A stretch of 64,000 nucleotides of DNA from NCBI RefSeq assembly GCF_004341515.1, contig NZ_SLZF01000009.1:186001-250000 (forward strand). The letters are read 5' to 3'. The notes below the pieces were generated by a model. The model worked only from the letters and a program-made list of their open reading frames with translations. It searched no databases and was not told the DNA's origin. The stretch is from Allobosea sp. BK604. GTDB lineage: Bacteria; Pseudomonadota; Alphaproteobacteria; Rhizobiales; Beijerinckiaceae. This document shows, piece by piece, positions 33,281-41,875 of the stretch (within the stretch, counting starts at the first letter, position 1; every line of letters begins with the position of its first letter). The position numbers were made by a program, and so were the translations under genes.

Positions 33281-33946
33281 ATGAGTTCAGTCATCCCGAT
33301 CATGCCGATGCAGGCGACGACCTATCAGCGGCTGCGCAACGCGATCCGCGCCGACATCATCACCGGCGTCTATGGGCCGGCGGAGCATCTCAAGATGGCG
33401 ACGCTGGTGGAGCGCTACGGCACCAGCCCGGCGCCGATCCGCGAGGCACTGGGACAGCTCGAGGGCGAGGGTTGGATCGAAATCCTGCCCAATCGTGGCG
33501 CGCGCGTGCGTTCGATCGAACGTGATTTCATCCGCGAACTCTTCGAGATCAGGCTGTCTCTCGAACCACCGCTGGCGGGCTATAGCGCGGCGGTTGCGAG
33601 ACCTTCGGACATCGATGCGCTCCGGGCCATCCATGTCGACTATGCCAAGGCCATCGGAGCACGGGACGTGGCCGCGATTTCGTCGACCAACGGCGCCTTT
33701 CATGCCAGGATCCTCAGGATCCGCCCCAACCGATCCGCGCTGGTCCTGCTCGAGCAGCACGATGCTTTCGTCGGCGCAACGAGGCGGCGCTTCGGTTTTC
33801 CGGACCATCGCCTGCAGGACATGATACCCGAGCACGAAGCGATTATCGCAGCTTGCGCAGCCAATGACGAAGCACTGACCCGGCGTTTGATGCGCAGCCA
33901 TATCCAGCGCTCGATCGACGAGCTCATCGAACGATTGCCGCGTTAA
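33281..33946 (+). CDS. GntR/FadR-type (FCD) transcriptional regulator
   Basis: A 221-residue regulator. The winged helix is at about residues 10-75 (T-T-Y-Q-R-L-R-N-A-I, G-T-S-P-A-P-I-R-E-A-L-G-Q-L-E-G-E-G-W, N-R-G-A-R-V-R) and the all-helical FCD effector domain at about 90-215, with metal- or ligand-site histidines in F-H-A-R and E-H-E-A-I and a final H-I. It is divergent from the dehydratase/transporter operon and most likely represses it until the sugar-acid ligand is present. The ATG at 33281 is chosen over far-upstream in-frame starts. Confidence 0.9.
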   Translation: MSSVIPIMPMQATTYQRLRNAIRADIITGVYGPAEHLKMATLVERYGTSPAPIREALGQLEGEGWIEILPNRGARVRSIERDFIRELFEIRLSLEPPLAGYSAAVARPSDIDALRAIHVDYAKAIGARDVAAISSTNGAFHARILRIRPNRSALVLLEQHDAFVGATRRRFGFPDHRLQDMIPEHEAIIAACAANDEALTRRLMRSHIQRSIDELIERLPR

Positions 33947-34254
33947 TCGACCTTCGCGTGGGCGCCATGACCGGACGTTGGCTTGCTGCCCCGAAGCGGA
34001 GATTGAATGTTGAGACGCCCGCCCCGGTGACGATCTCGAGCTCGAAGAACAGGCGTGGCGTCAGATGACGTGCAGCCCCCCTCAGAAGGAGCTTGCATAG
34101 AGCTGATGCCTCGAGAGGCAGAGCCCAAAAATGTCGCCGAGCGAGCGCCATAACGGGCAAAAGCGGCAGGGCGGAGCGCCTTCCGGATAGAGTCCGCAGA
34201 GCGTTCCGTCGTACGGCGTGAATATGCTCCTGTGAGGAATATCTTGTGCTGTCG
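33947..34254. other. Intergenic region, weak degenerate repeat
   Basis: No gene seen. A weak match to the GGACATT repeat (CCGGACGTTGG.. CCCGAAGCGGAGATTG) lies at about 33970-34005. Confidence 0.4.
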
Positions 34255-34277
34255 CGAACCAAGCAGGGTTTGGTTCG
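34255..34277. promoter_or_regulatory. Hairpin/inverted repeat upstream of the second receiver gene
   Basis: CGAACCAA at 34255-34262 and TTGGTTCG at 34270-34277 form a perfect 8-bp inverted repeat with a 7-base loop, about 40 bases before the TTG start. It may be an operator or a leader hairpin. Confidence 0.4.
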
Positions 34278-34318
34278 TTAAGGGCTTTTGGGGCCGAGAT
34301 TCGCTTTAGGCAAAAATC

Positions 34319-34672
34319 TTGAAAATCAGTGTTCTGGTCGTCGAAGATGATGCGTTCATCCGCATGGACGCCGTCGAGATCGTGCAATCCGCCGGATACG
34401 AAGTCTTCGAGGCGGCGAACGCTGACGAGGCGATCGTTCGGCTGGAACAGTATCCCGCGATCGCGATCGTCTTGACCGATGTCGAAATGCCCGGTTCGAT
34501 GAACGGGATCCAGCTCGCCTTCGCCATCCGTGACAGATGGCCGCCGATCCACGTGATCGTGGTGTCGGGAAGAATGAGGCCCGGAGCGGACGAACTCCCG
34601 GAATACGTGCCGTTCATCGCGAAGCCGTATCAGCCAGCGCAGATCGAAGCCGCCCTGCGGGCCGCCGCCTAG
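34319..34672 (+). CDS. Stand-alone response regulator receiver (CheY-like), second copy
   Basis: A 117-residue receiver domain: acidic pocket E9-D10-D11, phosphoacceptor D54 in LTDVEMPG and K102 in A-K-P-Y. The start is a TTG, the only reasonable initiator in frame. It is a paralogue of the receiver at 5.8-6.2 kb but keeps the normal Lys-Pro. The TAG stop is shared in the palindrome CTAG with the convergent HWE kinase gene. With no output domain, it probably acts through protein contacts or as a phosphate sink. Confidence 0.87.
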   Translation: MKISVLVVEDDAFIRMDAVEIVQSAGYEVFEAANADEAIVRLEQYPAIAIVLTDVEMPGSMNGIQLAFAIRDRWPPIHVIVVSGRMRPGADELPEYVPFIAKPYQPAQIEAALRAAA

Positions 34673-35922
34673 CCGAGGATCGACGTCAGCGGCAGTTTGA
34701 TCGACACTACCACACCCTCACGCTGCCAATCGTGTGAGAACGCGCCACCGAACTGACGGACGATGGTGCTGTCGAGAAGGCGGCTCCCGAAGCCGATGCG
34801 CTCCGGCGCGGCCTCGACCGCAGCTCCGCCTCGTTCTTCCCAACGAACCGAAAGATGGTCGTCTTCCGTGCTCCATGAAACGGCGACCGTACCCTCGTCG
34901 GAGGCCAGCGCTCCGTATTTGATTGCGTTCGTGGCGAGCTCGTTGATCACCAGCGCCAGACCGCTGATCGACTCCGGTCTCACCGACACCGCCGCCCCCG
35001 TAAGGTCGAAACGAAGGCTGTCCGCCGACTGATGGGGTTCGACCACCGATCGAATGATATGCTCAAGCTCCGAGACCGACGCTGTTGCTTCCCCGGCGAG
35101 AACCAGATGATGCGCCTCGGCCAGCGCATGAAGACGTCCTGACAGACTTCTCGCGAAATCATCCTTGTCCGTCGCGCTCTTTGCGCCGAACCGGATCATC
35201 GTGTTGACCAGCGCGAAGAGATTCTTGACGCGGTGACTCATCTCGCCGGTCAGCATCGTCTGGCGCAGTTCGCTGTCCCGGAGAGCTTCGCAGGCGCGTT
35301 CCAATTCCTGTTCGCGTGTCTGAAGGGCTTCCTCGCGGATCGTGCGTTCGAGCAGATCGGCTGCCTGCCGGGCCAGAATGTCGAGAAGGCGCAGGTCGCG
35401 GGCGGACGGACGATGCGGCTCGGTCCAATGGGTGGAAATCATTCTGAGCAGAGCGCCGTCCCGCGACAATAGCGGCGTGGTCTGCGCGGCACGGATCCCC
35501 GCTTCCCGGAACGCAACGAGATCGGGAGTGCCTGCGATGTCGTCCCACGCCTCGAAATCGGGAATGATCGCGCGCTGGCCCACCTTGAGCGCAACCGTGC
35601 AACTGCTGTGGGCGGTTGGCTTGACCCATTGCCAGAACTTGACGGCATGAGGCGGCAGTCCGCGGTGGCAGAGAAGCTGCAACTGGCCGCCATGGCCGGA
35701 CGGATCATCCTTGGGGCACAGCAACTGCATCGTGCCGAACTGGGAACGCGTGATCGAAACTGCGGCATCGACGATCTTGCCGTAGAGCTCTGTTCGATCG
35801 CGTTCGCCGATCAGCTCGACGCTGATCTGATGGAGGAGATCGACGTCGTCCGGTCCAATCTCCGGAGCCGCGGGCGGGACAAGTTGCAGATCGTCCGAAC
35901 GGGCTTGGAGCTGGCTTGCCAT
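34669..35922 (-). CDS. GAF-domain HWE-type sensor histidine kinase
   Basis: A 417-residue soluble kinase. A GAF domain covers about residues 30-190, a coiled coil about 190-225, then an HWE/HisKA_2 dimerisation box with phospho-His H230 in GEMSHRVKNLFALV, an N box INELATNAIKYGAL and the W-x-E motif in V-R-W-E-E-R-G-G. HWE kinases are typical of Hyphomicrobiales and often work with stand-alone receivers or the general stress response. I chose the ATG at 35922 because CGGAGGAAC precedes it; another ATG lies at 35964. It is convergent with the receiver gene. Confidence 0.9.
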   Translation of the reverse strand: MASQLQARSDDLQLVPPAAPEIGPDDVDLLHQISVELIGERDRTELYGKIVDAAVSITRSQFGTMQLLCPKDDPSGHGGQLQLLCHRGLPPHAVKFWQWVKPTAHSSCTVALKVGQRAIIPDFEAWDDIAGTPDLVAFREAGIRAAQTTPLLSRDGALLRMISTHWTEPHRPSARDLRLLDILARQAADLLERTIREEALQTREQELERACEALRDSELRQTMLTGEMSHRVKNLFALVNTMIRFGAKSATDKDDFARSLSGRLHALAEAHHLVLAGEATASVSELEHIIRSVVEPHQSADSLRFDLTGAAVSVRPESISGLALVINELATNAIKYGALASDEGTVAVSWSTEDDHLSVRWEERGGAAVEAAPERIGFGSRLLDSTIVRQFGGAFSHDWQREGVVVSIKLPLTSILG

Positions 35923-36256
35923 GGTTCCTCCGGACAAACCCGAGGCGTCAAATGAATTGCGCATCGCATCACACTACCAACTTGCCACCAGCTTGCGAAC
36001 GAAGAATCCGTGAACGATCGACCGCGCCGGCTGACGACTTCTGATCCGCTGACGTCCGTCGATGCCCGCTATGCGCCTGGCGTCGCTAGCCTTGCGCCTT
36101 TCGGGGGGCATTCCCGCTTTATCCGCATTGCTCCGAGGCTCATCCGGCAGCAATCTACCCGTCAGGTATGCCCGATAGGCCCGGATCGAGCTTCGCTGAC
36201 TGGCTGCGCGATCAGGACGACGTCCTTACTCACGTTCTCAACGGAGAGGATCGCGC
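35923..36256. other. Intergenic region
   Basis: Promoter region of the HWE kinase on the minus strand and leader of the Tat remnant on the plus strand. Nothing else was recognised. Confidence 0.4.
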
Positions 36257-36430
36257 ATGAAGTCCCCATCACTGACCCGTCGCGACACGATGAAGGCGGG
36301 TATCAGCACTGTAGCCGGCGCGGCCATCGCGGCAGGGCTTGTTCCAGGCTTGGAAAAGGCGGCTTCGGACCGATTATCCGTCCGGTATTCCAGGCGGGAC
36401 GTATCGATGGCTGTCGAGCAATATCCATGA
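36257..36430 (+). pseudogene. Truncated Tat-exported protein (N-terminal remnant)
   Basis: A good ribosome-binding site (GGAGAGGA) and ATG open a 57-codon frame that begins with a twin-Arg leader: L-T-R-R-D-T-M-K-A-G followed by a hydrophobic Ala/Gly stretch ending near L-V-P-G. After about 40 residues the sequence loses protein-like character and stops at 36428. No continuation was found in the other frames up to the repeat at 36.5 kb. I read it as the start of a gene whose remainder was deleted. Its enzyme family is unknown. Confidence 0.45.
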
Positions 36431-36697
36431 TCGCATCCTCCCTCCAGAATGCCGCATCCGGAGTCGTTACGTCATCGGCTCGCAGTCAGATGCGCCAAGT
36501 GCGGACATTGGAGCCTTGCCATCAAGCGGACATTGGCGGCACTGGGCTAAAGGCGCCACTTCGGCCCAATTCGGATAGCGCTGCTAATGACGCAGAGATT
36601 GAAAACGCACCCTCCACCGCGTTCGAAACATCCGGTCGACGGAGGCAATTGCAATTGTCGGCCGGCATTGGAGCCGGCCGACCGAAGCTTATCTCCG
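36431..36697. other. Intergenic region with degenerate repeat
   Basis: Contains repeat copy f (36492-36536). No gene was recognised before the 3' end of the sulfatase gene. Confidence 0.4.
36492..36536 (+). repeat. Degenerate GGACATT-family repeat, copy f
   Basis: GCGCCAAGTGCGGACATTGG, then AGCCTTGCCATCAAGCGGAC and ATTGG, keeping the two GGACATT blocks at family spacing. Confidence 0.6.
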
Positions 36698-38395
36698 CTA
36701 CTTGGAGTCCAAGCTTCGTTGAAGCTTCTCGACCATTTGATCGACGCTAAAGCTGTCGGGCCGCTGGCTTGGCGGAAACTCTTTGAAGGTTTGGAGAAAC
36801 TCACCAGCTTCCGCCAGCACGCCGTACATCAGACCAGCATTGTCGAAAACCCAGTCCCAGTAAGTGTTCGACGTGATGTCCGCGCGCTCGTAAGGATCCG
36901 AACGCAGGTCGAATAGTTTGGCTAGGCGCAACTTCGTGAAGGGCTCTGCCCAAATGCGCATAGTGCCGGTCGCACGCTGCTCCTCGAAGACAGCCTTCCA
37001 GTTCTCGTGCCTTATCGCGACGAGATCCCCATCGTCATTGAAATAGATGTATTGCTTGCGCGCTCCTTTGGGTTGCTGGCCCAGAAGGTGCGGCAACTGA
37101 TTGTACCCATCCAAGTGCACCTTGAAGGACTTATTGCCAGCCTGGTGACCTTTCAGTAGCTTTTCCTTGATGTCCGGCTCGCCTGCCGCCGCCAGCAGCG
37201 TCGGCATCCAGTCGAGCCCGCTGAAAAGTTCGTTCGAGATCGATCCCGCCTGAATCTTTCCAGGCCAACGGATCAAGGCTGGCACGCGGAACGCGCCTTC
37301 CCAATTGGTATTCTTCTCGCTGCGGAACGGGGTCGTTCCCGCGTCGGGCCAAGTGTTCTGATGCGGCCCGTTGTCGGTCGTGTAAATGACGATCGTGTTG
37401 TTTGCGATATTGAGATCGTCGAGAGACTTCAGGATGGTTCCGATTACTGCATCGTGTTCGACCATGCCGTCGGCATACTCGGTCAAGGATGTGAGCCCCG
37501 GCGGGCTGCGGTGCGCCTCGCGCACGTGAGTTCGGGCGTGCATCCGTGTTGAATTGTACCAGCAAAAGAAGGGACGGTTGGCCTTGGATTGACGCTGGAT
37601 GAAGTCAATCGCCGCCGACGACGTCTCGTCATCGATGGTTTCCATGCGCTTGCGAGTAAGCGGGCCGGAATCTTCGATTTTCCCGTCGGCGGATGACTTC
37701 AGGACACCGCGCGGACCGAATTTCCTTCTGTATTCTGGATCGCGTGGATAGGTACGCTTCTCCGGCTCCTCCTCGGCGTTGAGATGGTAGAGATTGCCGA
37801 AGAACTCATCGAATCCGTGGTTGGTTGGCAGAAATTCGTCGCGATCACCCAGATGGTTTTTGCCGAACTGACCGGTCGAATAGCCCAATGGCTTCAGCAG
37901 TTCCGCGATGGTGGCGTCGCGCGGTTGCAGGCCAGCGTGAGCGCCGGGGATACCGACCTTGGAAAGTCCAGTGCGAAGGGTGCATTGCCCAGTAATGAAG
38001 GTTGAGCGGCCAGCTGTGCAGCTCTGCTCAGCATAGTAGTCGGTGAACATCATCCCCTCTCGGGCGATGCGGTCGATGTTCGGCGTCTTGTAACCCATCA
38101 ATCCGAACGAATAGGCGCTAATGTTTGTCTGACCGATATCGTCACCGAAGATAACGAGGATATTCGGCTTGGCGCCAGGAGCAGCCGTGGGCTGCGATTG
38201 GGCCTGCACGTTCTGAAGCTGCGCAGCCGCTCCGAGGGCAGACGCGGTCACTAGAGTCGCCCCATTTAGCAACATCCCGCGCCGCGTCAGTTTTGCCCTG
38301 GACGGGCTGCCTCTCTCGTCCGGCTCCAAGGCAGTGGAGTTTTGTGTGGAATTCGACGAACTTTGATCTGAATTACGTGGCTTATTGGCTTCCAT
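36698..38395 (-). CDS. Tat-exported arylsulfatase
   Basis: A 565-residue type I sulfatase. A long hydrophilic N-terminus leads into a twin-Arg signal (L-T-R-R-G-M-L-L-N-G-A-T-L, about 36-48) and then the sulfatase domain: metal site D85-D86 in F-G-D-D-I-G, formylglycine motif C126-T-A-G-R130, then G-K-N-H-L-G and T-T-D-N-G-P-H. The Cys must be oxidised to formylglycine by a maturase, none of which is encoded here. It hydrolyses a sulfate ester in the periplasm. The base composition is visibly less GC-rich than the neighbours and the flanks are full of gene remnants, suggesting acquisition by transfer. ATG 38395 is chosen over a TTG at 38419. Confidence 0.9.
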   Translation of the reverse strand: MEANKPRNSDQSSSNSTQNSTALEPDERGSPSRAKLTRRGMLLNGATLVTASALGAAAQLQNVQAQSQPTAAPGAKPNILVIFGDDIGQTNISAYSFGLMGYKTPNIDRIAREGMMFTDYYAEQSCTAGRSTFITGQCTLRTGLSKVGIPGAHAGLQPRDATIAELLKPLGYSTGQFGKNHLGDRDEFLPTNHGFDEFFGNLYHLNAEEEPEKRTYPRDPEYRRKFGPRGVLKSSADGKIEDSGPLTRKRMETIDDETSSAAIDFIQRQSKANRPFFCWYNSTRMHARTHVREAHRSPPGLTSLTEYADGMVEHDAVIGTILKSLDDLNIANNTIVIYTTDNGPHQNTWPDAGTTPFRSEKNTNWEGAFRVPALIRWPGKIQAGSISNELFSGLDWMPTLLAAAGEPDIKEKLLKGHQAGNKSFKVHLDGYNQLPHLLGQQPKGARKQYIYFNDDGDLVAIRHENWKAVFEEQRATGTMRIWAEPFTKLRLAKLFDLRSDPYERADITSNTYWDWVFDNAGLMYGVLAEAGEFLQTFKEFPPSQRPDSFSVDQMVEKLQRSLDSK

Positions 38396-38660
38396 TACTG
38401 GTCTCCCATGCAAGCTCAATCAGATTAGTCAGTCCAACTTCGAAGGCGTTCTGACTTTGGATGATGTCGCTTAGGGTCCACTTCTGTTTCAAGGGGATAC
38501 TTCCAACGCCCCCGGGCACTGTCTGCCATTTCGCCCGACTCATACAAGGGGGTGTTGCTTACGTGCCTCGTCGGTCAGTTCCCGGACATTCGCCCGAAAG
38601 CAAAAAGGGCCCCGCCGGCTGGAGCTGACGGCGCGCAGTGTCCGCTCCCGACCGATACCG
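38396..38660. other. Intergenic region
   Basis: Upstream region of the sulfatase gene. A weak GGACATT-repeat relic lies at about 38578-38608. No gene seen. Confidence 0.4.
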
Positions 38661-38918
38661 TTGAAAAAGTCGGCCTGCGAGCGAGGCGATCACGGGCGGC
38701 GATTTGCCGGCGAGCGTCTTCGCCCGTCACGGACGGGCGTGCATTTCTGCCTCGGCTTTCAGCTCGCTCGCGCCGAGGCGGCGGTCGCGCTGGAGCGCGC
38801 GATCGCGCGCTATCCTGATCTCCATCTTGCGAAGCCCATCGGACAGATCCGCTGGCGGAAGCGTCTCGGCATTCGCGCCCTCGCCGAGTTGCCTGTACGG
38901 CTCGCCCGCGCGAACTGA
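38661..38918 (+). pseudogene. C-terminal remnant of a cytochrome P450
   Basis: From about 38739 the frame reads G-V-H-F-C-L-G-F-Q-L-A-R-A-E-A-A-V-A-L-E, the haem-thiolate signature of bacterial P450s (G-x-H-x-C-x-G-x-x-L-A-R-x-E), then A-R-Y-P-D-L-H-L-A and a typical C-terminal strand to a TGA at 38916. Only the last 60-70 residues of a roughly 400-residue enzyme remain, and the sequence before the signature does not look like P450. It is thus a 3' fragment of a deleted gene. Confidence 0.65.
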
Positions 38919-39126
38919 CCTGGTCGCCCCAGGGGCGAGACGCCGCGGCTTGTCGTCGAGGCGACCACAACGCATTTTGAGACCGATGGTAGGAGACGCA
39001 GCTTCTGGCAACCGTCCGGTGCCCATGCACTGAAGCCAACGCCGCAATGAGCGTGGCGGGGTTGATCCCTTTTCAGGTGCGCCGCCTACTTCAAGTGGGC
39101 GGCACGCGACGTGAAGGGACGCGGAT

Positions 39127-39444
39127 TTGGTTGAGAGCGAAGTGAAACCCGCTTGCGGTACCGACGAAGAGCGCCGTGCCGCGCTTCGGCGATTCGTCAA
39201 TATTTTCAAGGCTTCAAGGCCGGAGGGAACGCGTTTGACGTTCGAGGTTTCGACCACGGATTTGGATGCCGCGCTGGCATTCGTTCTGAAAGAGCCCGGA
39301 ATGCTCTTCGTGGTCCGCGACGACACGGGCGCCGGCCAGGGCATAACGACGGACCAACTCAAGGTGGCGCCGCAACCGCCCCCCGGCGTGACCGAGGCCG
39401 ACGAGATCAAGGCGCTGCGGCGGACGCTTGGGCGGCTCGCCTAG
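39127..39444 (+). CDS. Hypothetical protein (105 residues)
   Basis: An acidic, soluble small protein from a TTG start. No signal peptide or membrane segment. It has a plausible alpha/beta pattern (R-L-T-F-E-V-S-T-T-D-L-D-A-A-L-A-F-V-L, G-M-L-F-V-V-R-D-D) and a helical C-terminus. Composition and codon use look coding, but no family was recognised. It could be a real orphan or a piece of a larger decayed gene, given its surroundings. Confidence 0.5.
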   Translation: MVESEVKPACGTDEERRAALRRFVNIFKASRPEGTRLTFEVSTTDLDAALAFVLKEPGMLFVVRDDTGAGQGITTDQLKVAPQPPPGVTEADEIKALRRTLGRLA

Positions 39445-39805
39445 TGACGCGCCGCCAGGCCGCGCAGGTCTCGCAGACCCATGCTTGTATCCTCGTCAAG
39501 AATGGCGCCGGTCCGGGGGACAGTGCCGCTTCGACAGGTCCTCGATGGAGGGCCCATCAATGAATGGCATGGACGATGCAAAGTTATCCGATCGCTCTCC
39601 GACGCTCGCCCCTCTGCTGCAAGTTCGGCAGCTCAGCGTAGCGCTCCAGCCAGGTCGAAGCACAACTGGAAATCAATCGGGTTGTCGCCTTAAGAGAGTT
39701 GAATGATCGGGCGCGTAACGAAAATCCGGTTGCTCCGGCGCTCTCGAACTCTGGCAACCTCACCGCGCTTCTGGAAGCCGCGCCTGGTGTTTTGGACTGG
39801 AGCGC
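39445..39805. other. Intergenic region with possible coding debris
   Basis: No intact gene. A plus-strand frame open from 39642 to a TGA at 39846 reads like protein (Q-V-E-A-Q-L-E-I-N-R-V-V-A-L-R-E-L, A-L-L-E-A-A-P-G-V-L-D-W) but has no start and no recognised family. Treat it as debris. Confidence 0.35.
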
Positions 39806-40273
39806 TTGCGATTGGCGTTCTCAGCACGGCATGGGCCGCTGGTCATGATCGGACCGCCGGCGGCAGGAAGCATATTCGATCCCGATGCACTTCGCGCCGA
39901 AACGTTCATCACCACCGAGCCCGGATGCGTCTATCGACATTTGTTCGATCAGGCTTGGCGCCAGATCGGTCTCAAGCCACCGAGGCCGTTTGCGGAGGTC
40001 GGCAGCATCGAGGCAATTGTACGTCTCGTCGCGGCCGGCAGCGGCTATGCCCTCGTGCCTCGGATCGCGGCCAGGGAAGCGTTCGAGCGTGGTGCCATTG
40101 CTGCGATCCCATCGTCCGGGTTTGAGCTCGTTGCGACACTCGACATGGTATGGCGCCGCCGTCGCGTTCAACCGCCCAGCCTGACGCTCCTTCTGACCCG
40201 GGCGGGACGAGCGCGGCGTTCTCTCAAACGAGACGATGACCGCCTTCGACGTGAAGAACCGTGCCCGTCGTGA
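39806..40273 (+). pseudogene. LysR regulator lacking its DNA-binding half
   Basis: The frame encodes most of a LysR effector-binding domain: F-I-T-T-E-P-G-C-V-Y-R, F-A-E-V-G-S-I-E-A-I-V-R-L-V-A-A-G-S-G-Y-A-L-V-P-R-I-A-A. No helix-turn-helix precedes it in any frame, so the N-terminal half is gone. It is convergent with the SDR gene and overlaps its 3' end by 50 bases. It was probably the SDR gene's regulator, since a LysR-box-like palindrome remains upstream of that gene. Confidence 0.6.
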
Positions 40274-40961
40274 AGCCGTTGCCGATGAGGAAAGCCACGG
40301 CATCAGCGATATCCTCCGGTTGACCCACGCGACCGACCGGCAGGCGCTCCGCCATCCCGGCGAGAACCGGTGCCTTCCTTTCGCCCGCGACCGCCTGCCA
40401 TATCGGTGTATCGACCCAGCCCGGCGATACTGCATTCACGCGAATGGGAGCCAGTTCGACGGCCAGGGCTCGGACGAGACCTTCGAGTGCCGCGTTTATA
40501 GTCGCGACGACGGTTCCCCGTGCCATCGGCCGGTAGGCTGCGATGCCGGATGTGAAGGTTAGCGATCCCCCGGCGGCGAGTTTCGGACTGCCGTGCTTGG
40601 CGAGCAGGATCGGGCCGATGATCTTACTCTCGATAGCGCGCCGGGCTGCATCCAGGTCGAGCGCAGGGAGCAGTTCGTAAGCGCCCGTAAAATCGGCAGC
40701 CGTACAAACGATATGGTCGAACCATTCGCTGTTCGCGAACAGCGCCTGCACCTCGCCCTCGGAGGTGATATCGGCTGCATACGTCGTGATCAACGGCGAA
40801 GCCCCGAGCTCATCCCGTGCGCGCCGGAGCCGAGAGGAATCCCTACCGACGATCGCCACATGGTCACCGGCCCCTGTCAGCCGTCGCGCCAAGGCGAAGC
40901 CCATGCCGGAACTCCCGCCGGCGATGAGGATACGGCGCGGGCTCGTTCTATTGCTGGTCAT
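40224..40961 (-). CDS. Atypical short-chain dehydrogenase/reductase without the Tyr-Lys pair
   Basis: A 245-residue Rossmann-fold SDR. The cofactor motif is I-A-G-G-S-S-G-M-G-F-A (about 12-22), and the C-terminus has R-V-N-A-V-S-P-G-W-V-D-T-P and a closing G-G-H. Where classical SDRs read Y-x-A-S-K-A-A-L-x-G-L, this protein reads V-A-T-I-N-A-A-L-E-G-L, so the catalytic Tyr and Lys are replaced by Val and Asn, although the Ser region (F-T-S-G-I-A) is kept. Similar divergent SDRs exist; their activity is unclear. ATG 40961 follows GGAGACCGAG. Confidence 0.82.
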   Translation of the reverse strand: MTSNRTSPRRILIAGGSSGMGFALARRLTGAGDHVAIVGRDSSRLRRARDELGASPLITTYAADITSEGEVQALFANSEWFDHIVCTAADFTGAYELLPALDLDAARRAIESKIIGPILLAKHGSPKLAAGGSLTFTSGIAAYRPMARGTVVATINAALEGLVRALAVELAPIRVNAVSPGWVDTPIWQAVAGERKAPVLAGMAERLPVGRVGQPEDIADAVAFLIGNGFTTGTVLHVEGGHRLV

Positions 40962-41320
40962 CTCGGTCTCCATTTCCGATCTGCCGGCTGTGTTCCAGCT
41001 TTGGGCGCTCGTTGGGAAACGGAATGATCCGATGATGTTATCGGCGTTGCCGATAGGCCGCGTAGCGCAAGTCAGTTGGCGGGGCGAACAAATCAAGGCG
41101 GCAGTGCGCAGGCCTGAACCTCTCGGATACCCGCCCGAAAGCCTGTCGGCACCGACTCTAAACTGTGTCGTTGAGGACATTGGACGGTTGCCGAGCGCGG
41201 ACCTGTGTCGCGGAGTTTGCCGTGTCAGAAATCGCCCCATGGGTGATCCGCGGGGCGGGCTCGCGCGTAACCCTCAAGAGGCGCCCGCTAGGACGGCCGC
41301 TCGTCGCCCGGGAGGCCTCC
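40962..41320. other. Intergenic region with divergent promoters
   Basis: About 360 bases between the SDR gene (minus) and the lipocalin gene (plus). It contains the 17-bp palindrome at 41039-41055; no gene seen. Confidence 0.45.
41039..41055. promoter_or_regulatory. LysR-box-like palindrome upstream of the SDR gene
   Basis: TATCGGCGTTGCCGATA is a perfect 7-bp inverted repeat around GTT. It contains ATC-N9-GAT and T-N11-A, the LysR pattern, and lies about 80-95 bases before the SDR start codon. Confidence 0.5.
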
Positions 41321-41875
41321 ATGAAATCGATTCTGCTCGCCGCCGTCGCCACCGTTTCGCTCGCCGGCTGCGCGGGGAACTCGATGACTCAGGCGCAGAA
41401 GGCGCCCGAGCCGCGCAAGCGGATTGACGTTCAGCGCTTCTATTCGGGTACTTGGCGAGAGATCGCCCGCCGCCCGATGACGATCACTGATGGCTGCGTT
41501 GCCGGCGCGACCGAATATGGGCGGGACCGCGCCGGTGGCATCCAAGTGCTCGATTCCTGTCGTATGGGCGGTCCGCGCGGCGAGCTCAAGACGGTCGGCG
41601 GCCCCGGCACGATCCTTGACCCCGGCTTTAACGCAAAGCTCAGGGTGGACTATAAGCTCTATGGCTTCGTGCCGGTGCAGCGCGACTATTGGGTGCTGGA
41701 CCGGGCCGACGACTACAGCTGGTTCATCTCGGCCGATCCGACCTTGCGCGACCTCTATATCTTCACGCGTGATCCGCAGATTGGCGCCGCGCAGCGTAAG
41801 CGGTTGGTCGCGCGTGCGGCTGCGCTTGGCTATGATGTCGGCAAGCTGGAATTCCCCGAGCAGCCACGCCACTGA
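41321..41875 (+). CDS. Lipocalin family lipoprotein (Blc-like)
   Basis: A 184-residue lipocalin. A lipoprotein signal ends at L-A-G-C (Cys about 18). Family motifs are R-F-Y-S-G-T-W-R-E-I-A-R-R-P, Y-W-V-L-D-R-A-D-D-Y-S-W-F and the final helix. Bacterial Blc-type lipocalins are outer-membrane lipoproteins that bind lysophospholipids or fatty acids under envelope stress. The GGGAGG site before the ATG at 41321 fixes the start; the frame is open further upstream. Confidence 0.85.
   Translation: MKSILLAAVATVSLAGCAGNSMTQAQKAPEPRKRIDVQRFYSGTWREIARRPMTITDGCVAGATEYGRDRAGGIQVLDSCRMGGPRGELKTVGGPGTILDPGFNAKLRVDYKLYGFVPVQRDYWVLDRADDYSWFISADPTLRDLYIFTRDPQIGAAQRKRLVARAAALGYDVGKLEFPEQPRH

Noticed and set aside
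36010..36750. A 246-codon plus-strand frame between the HWE kinase and sulfatase genes.
   Set aside because: It crosses a degenerate repeat and runs into the sulfatase 3' end; composition is not protein-like. The short Tat-leader frame in another phase is better supported.
39642..39848. A protein-like open frame without a start.
   Set aside because: No family, no start codon and no ribosome-binding site; recorded only as possible debris.
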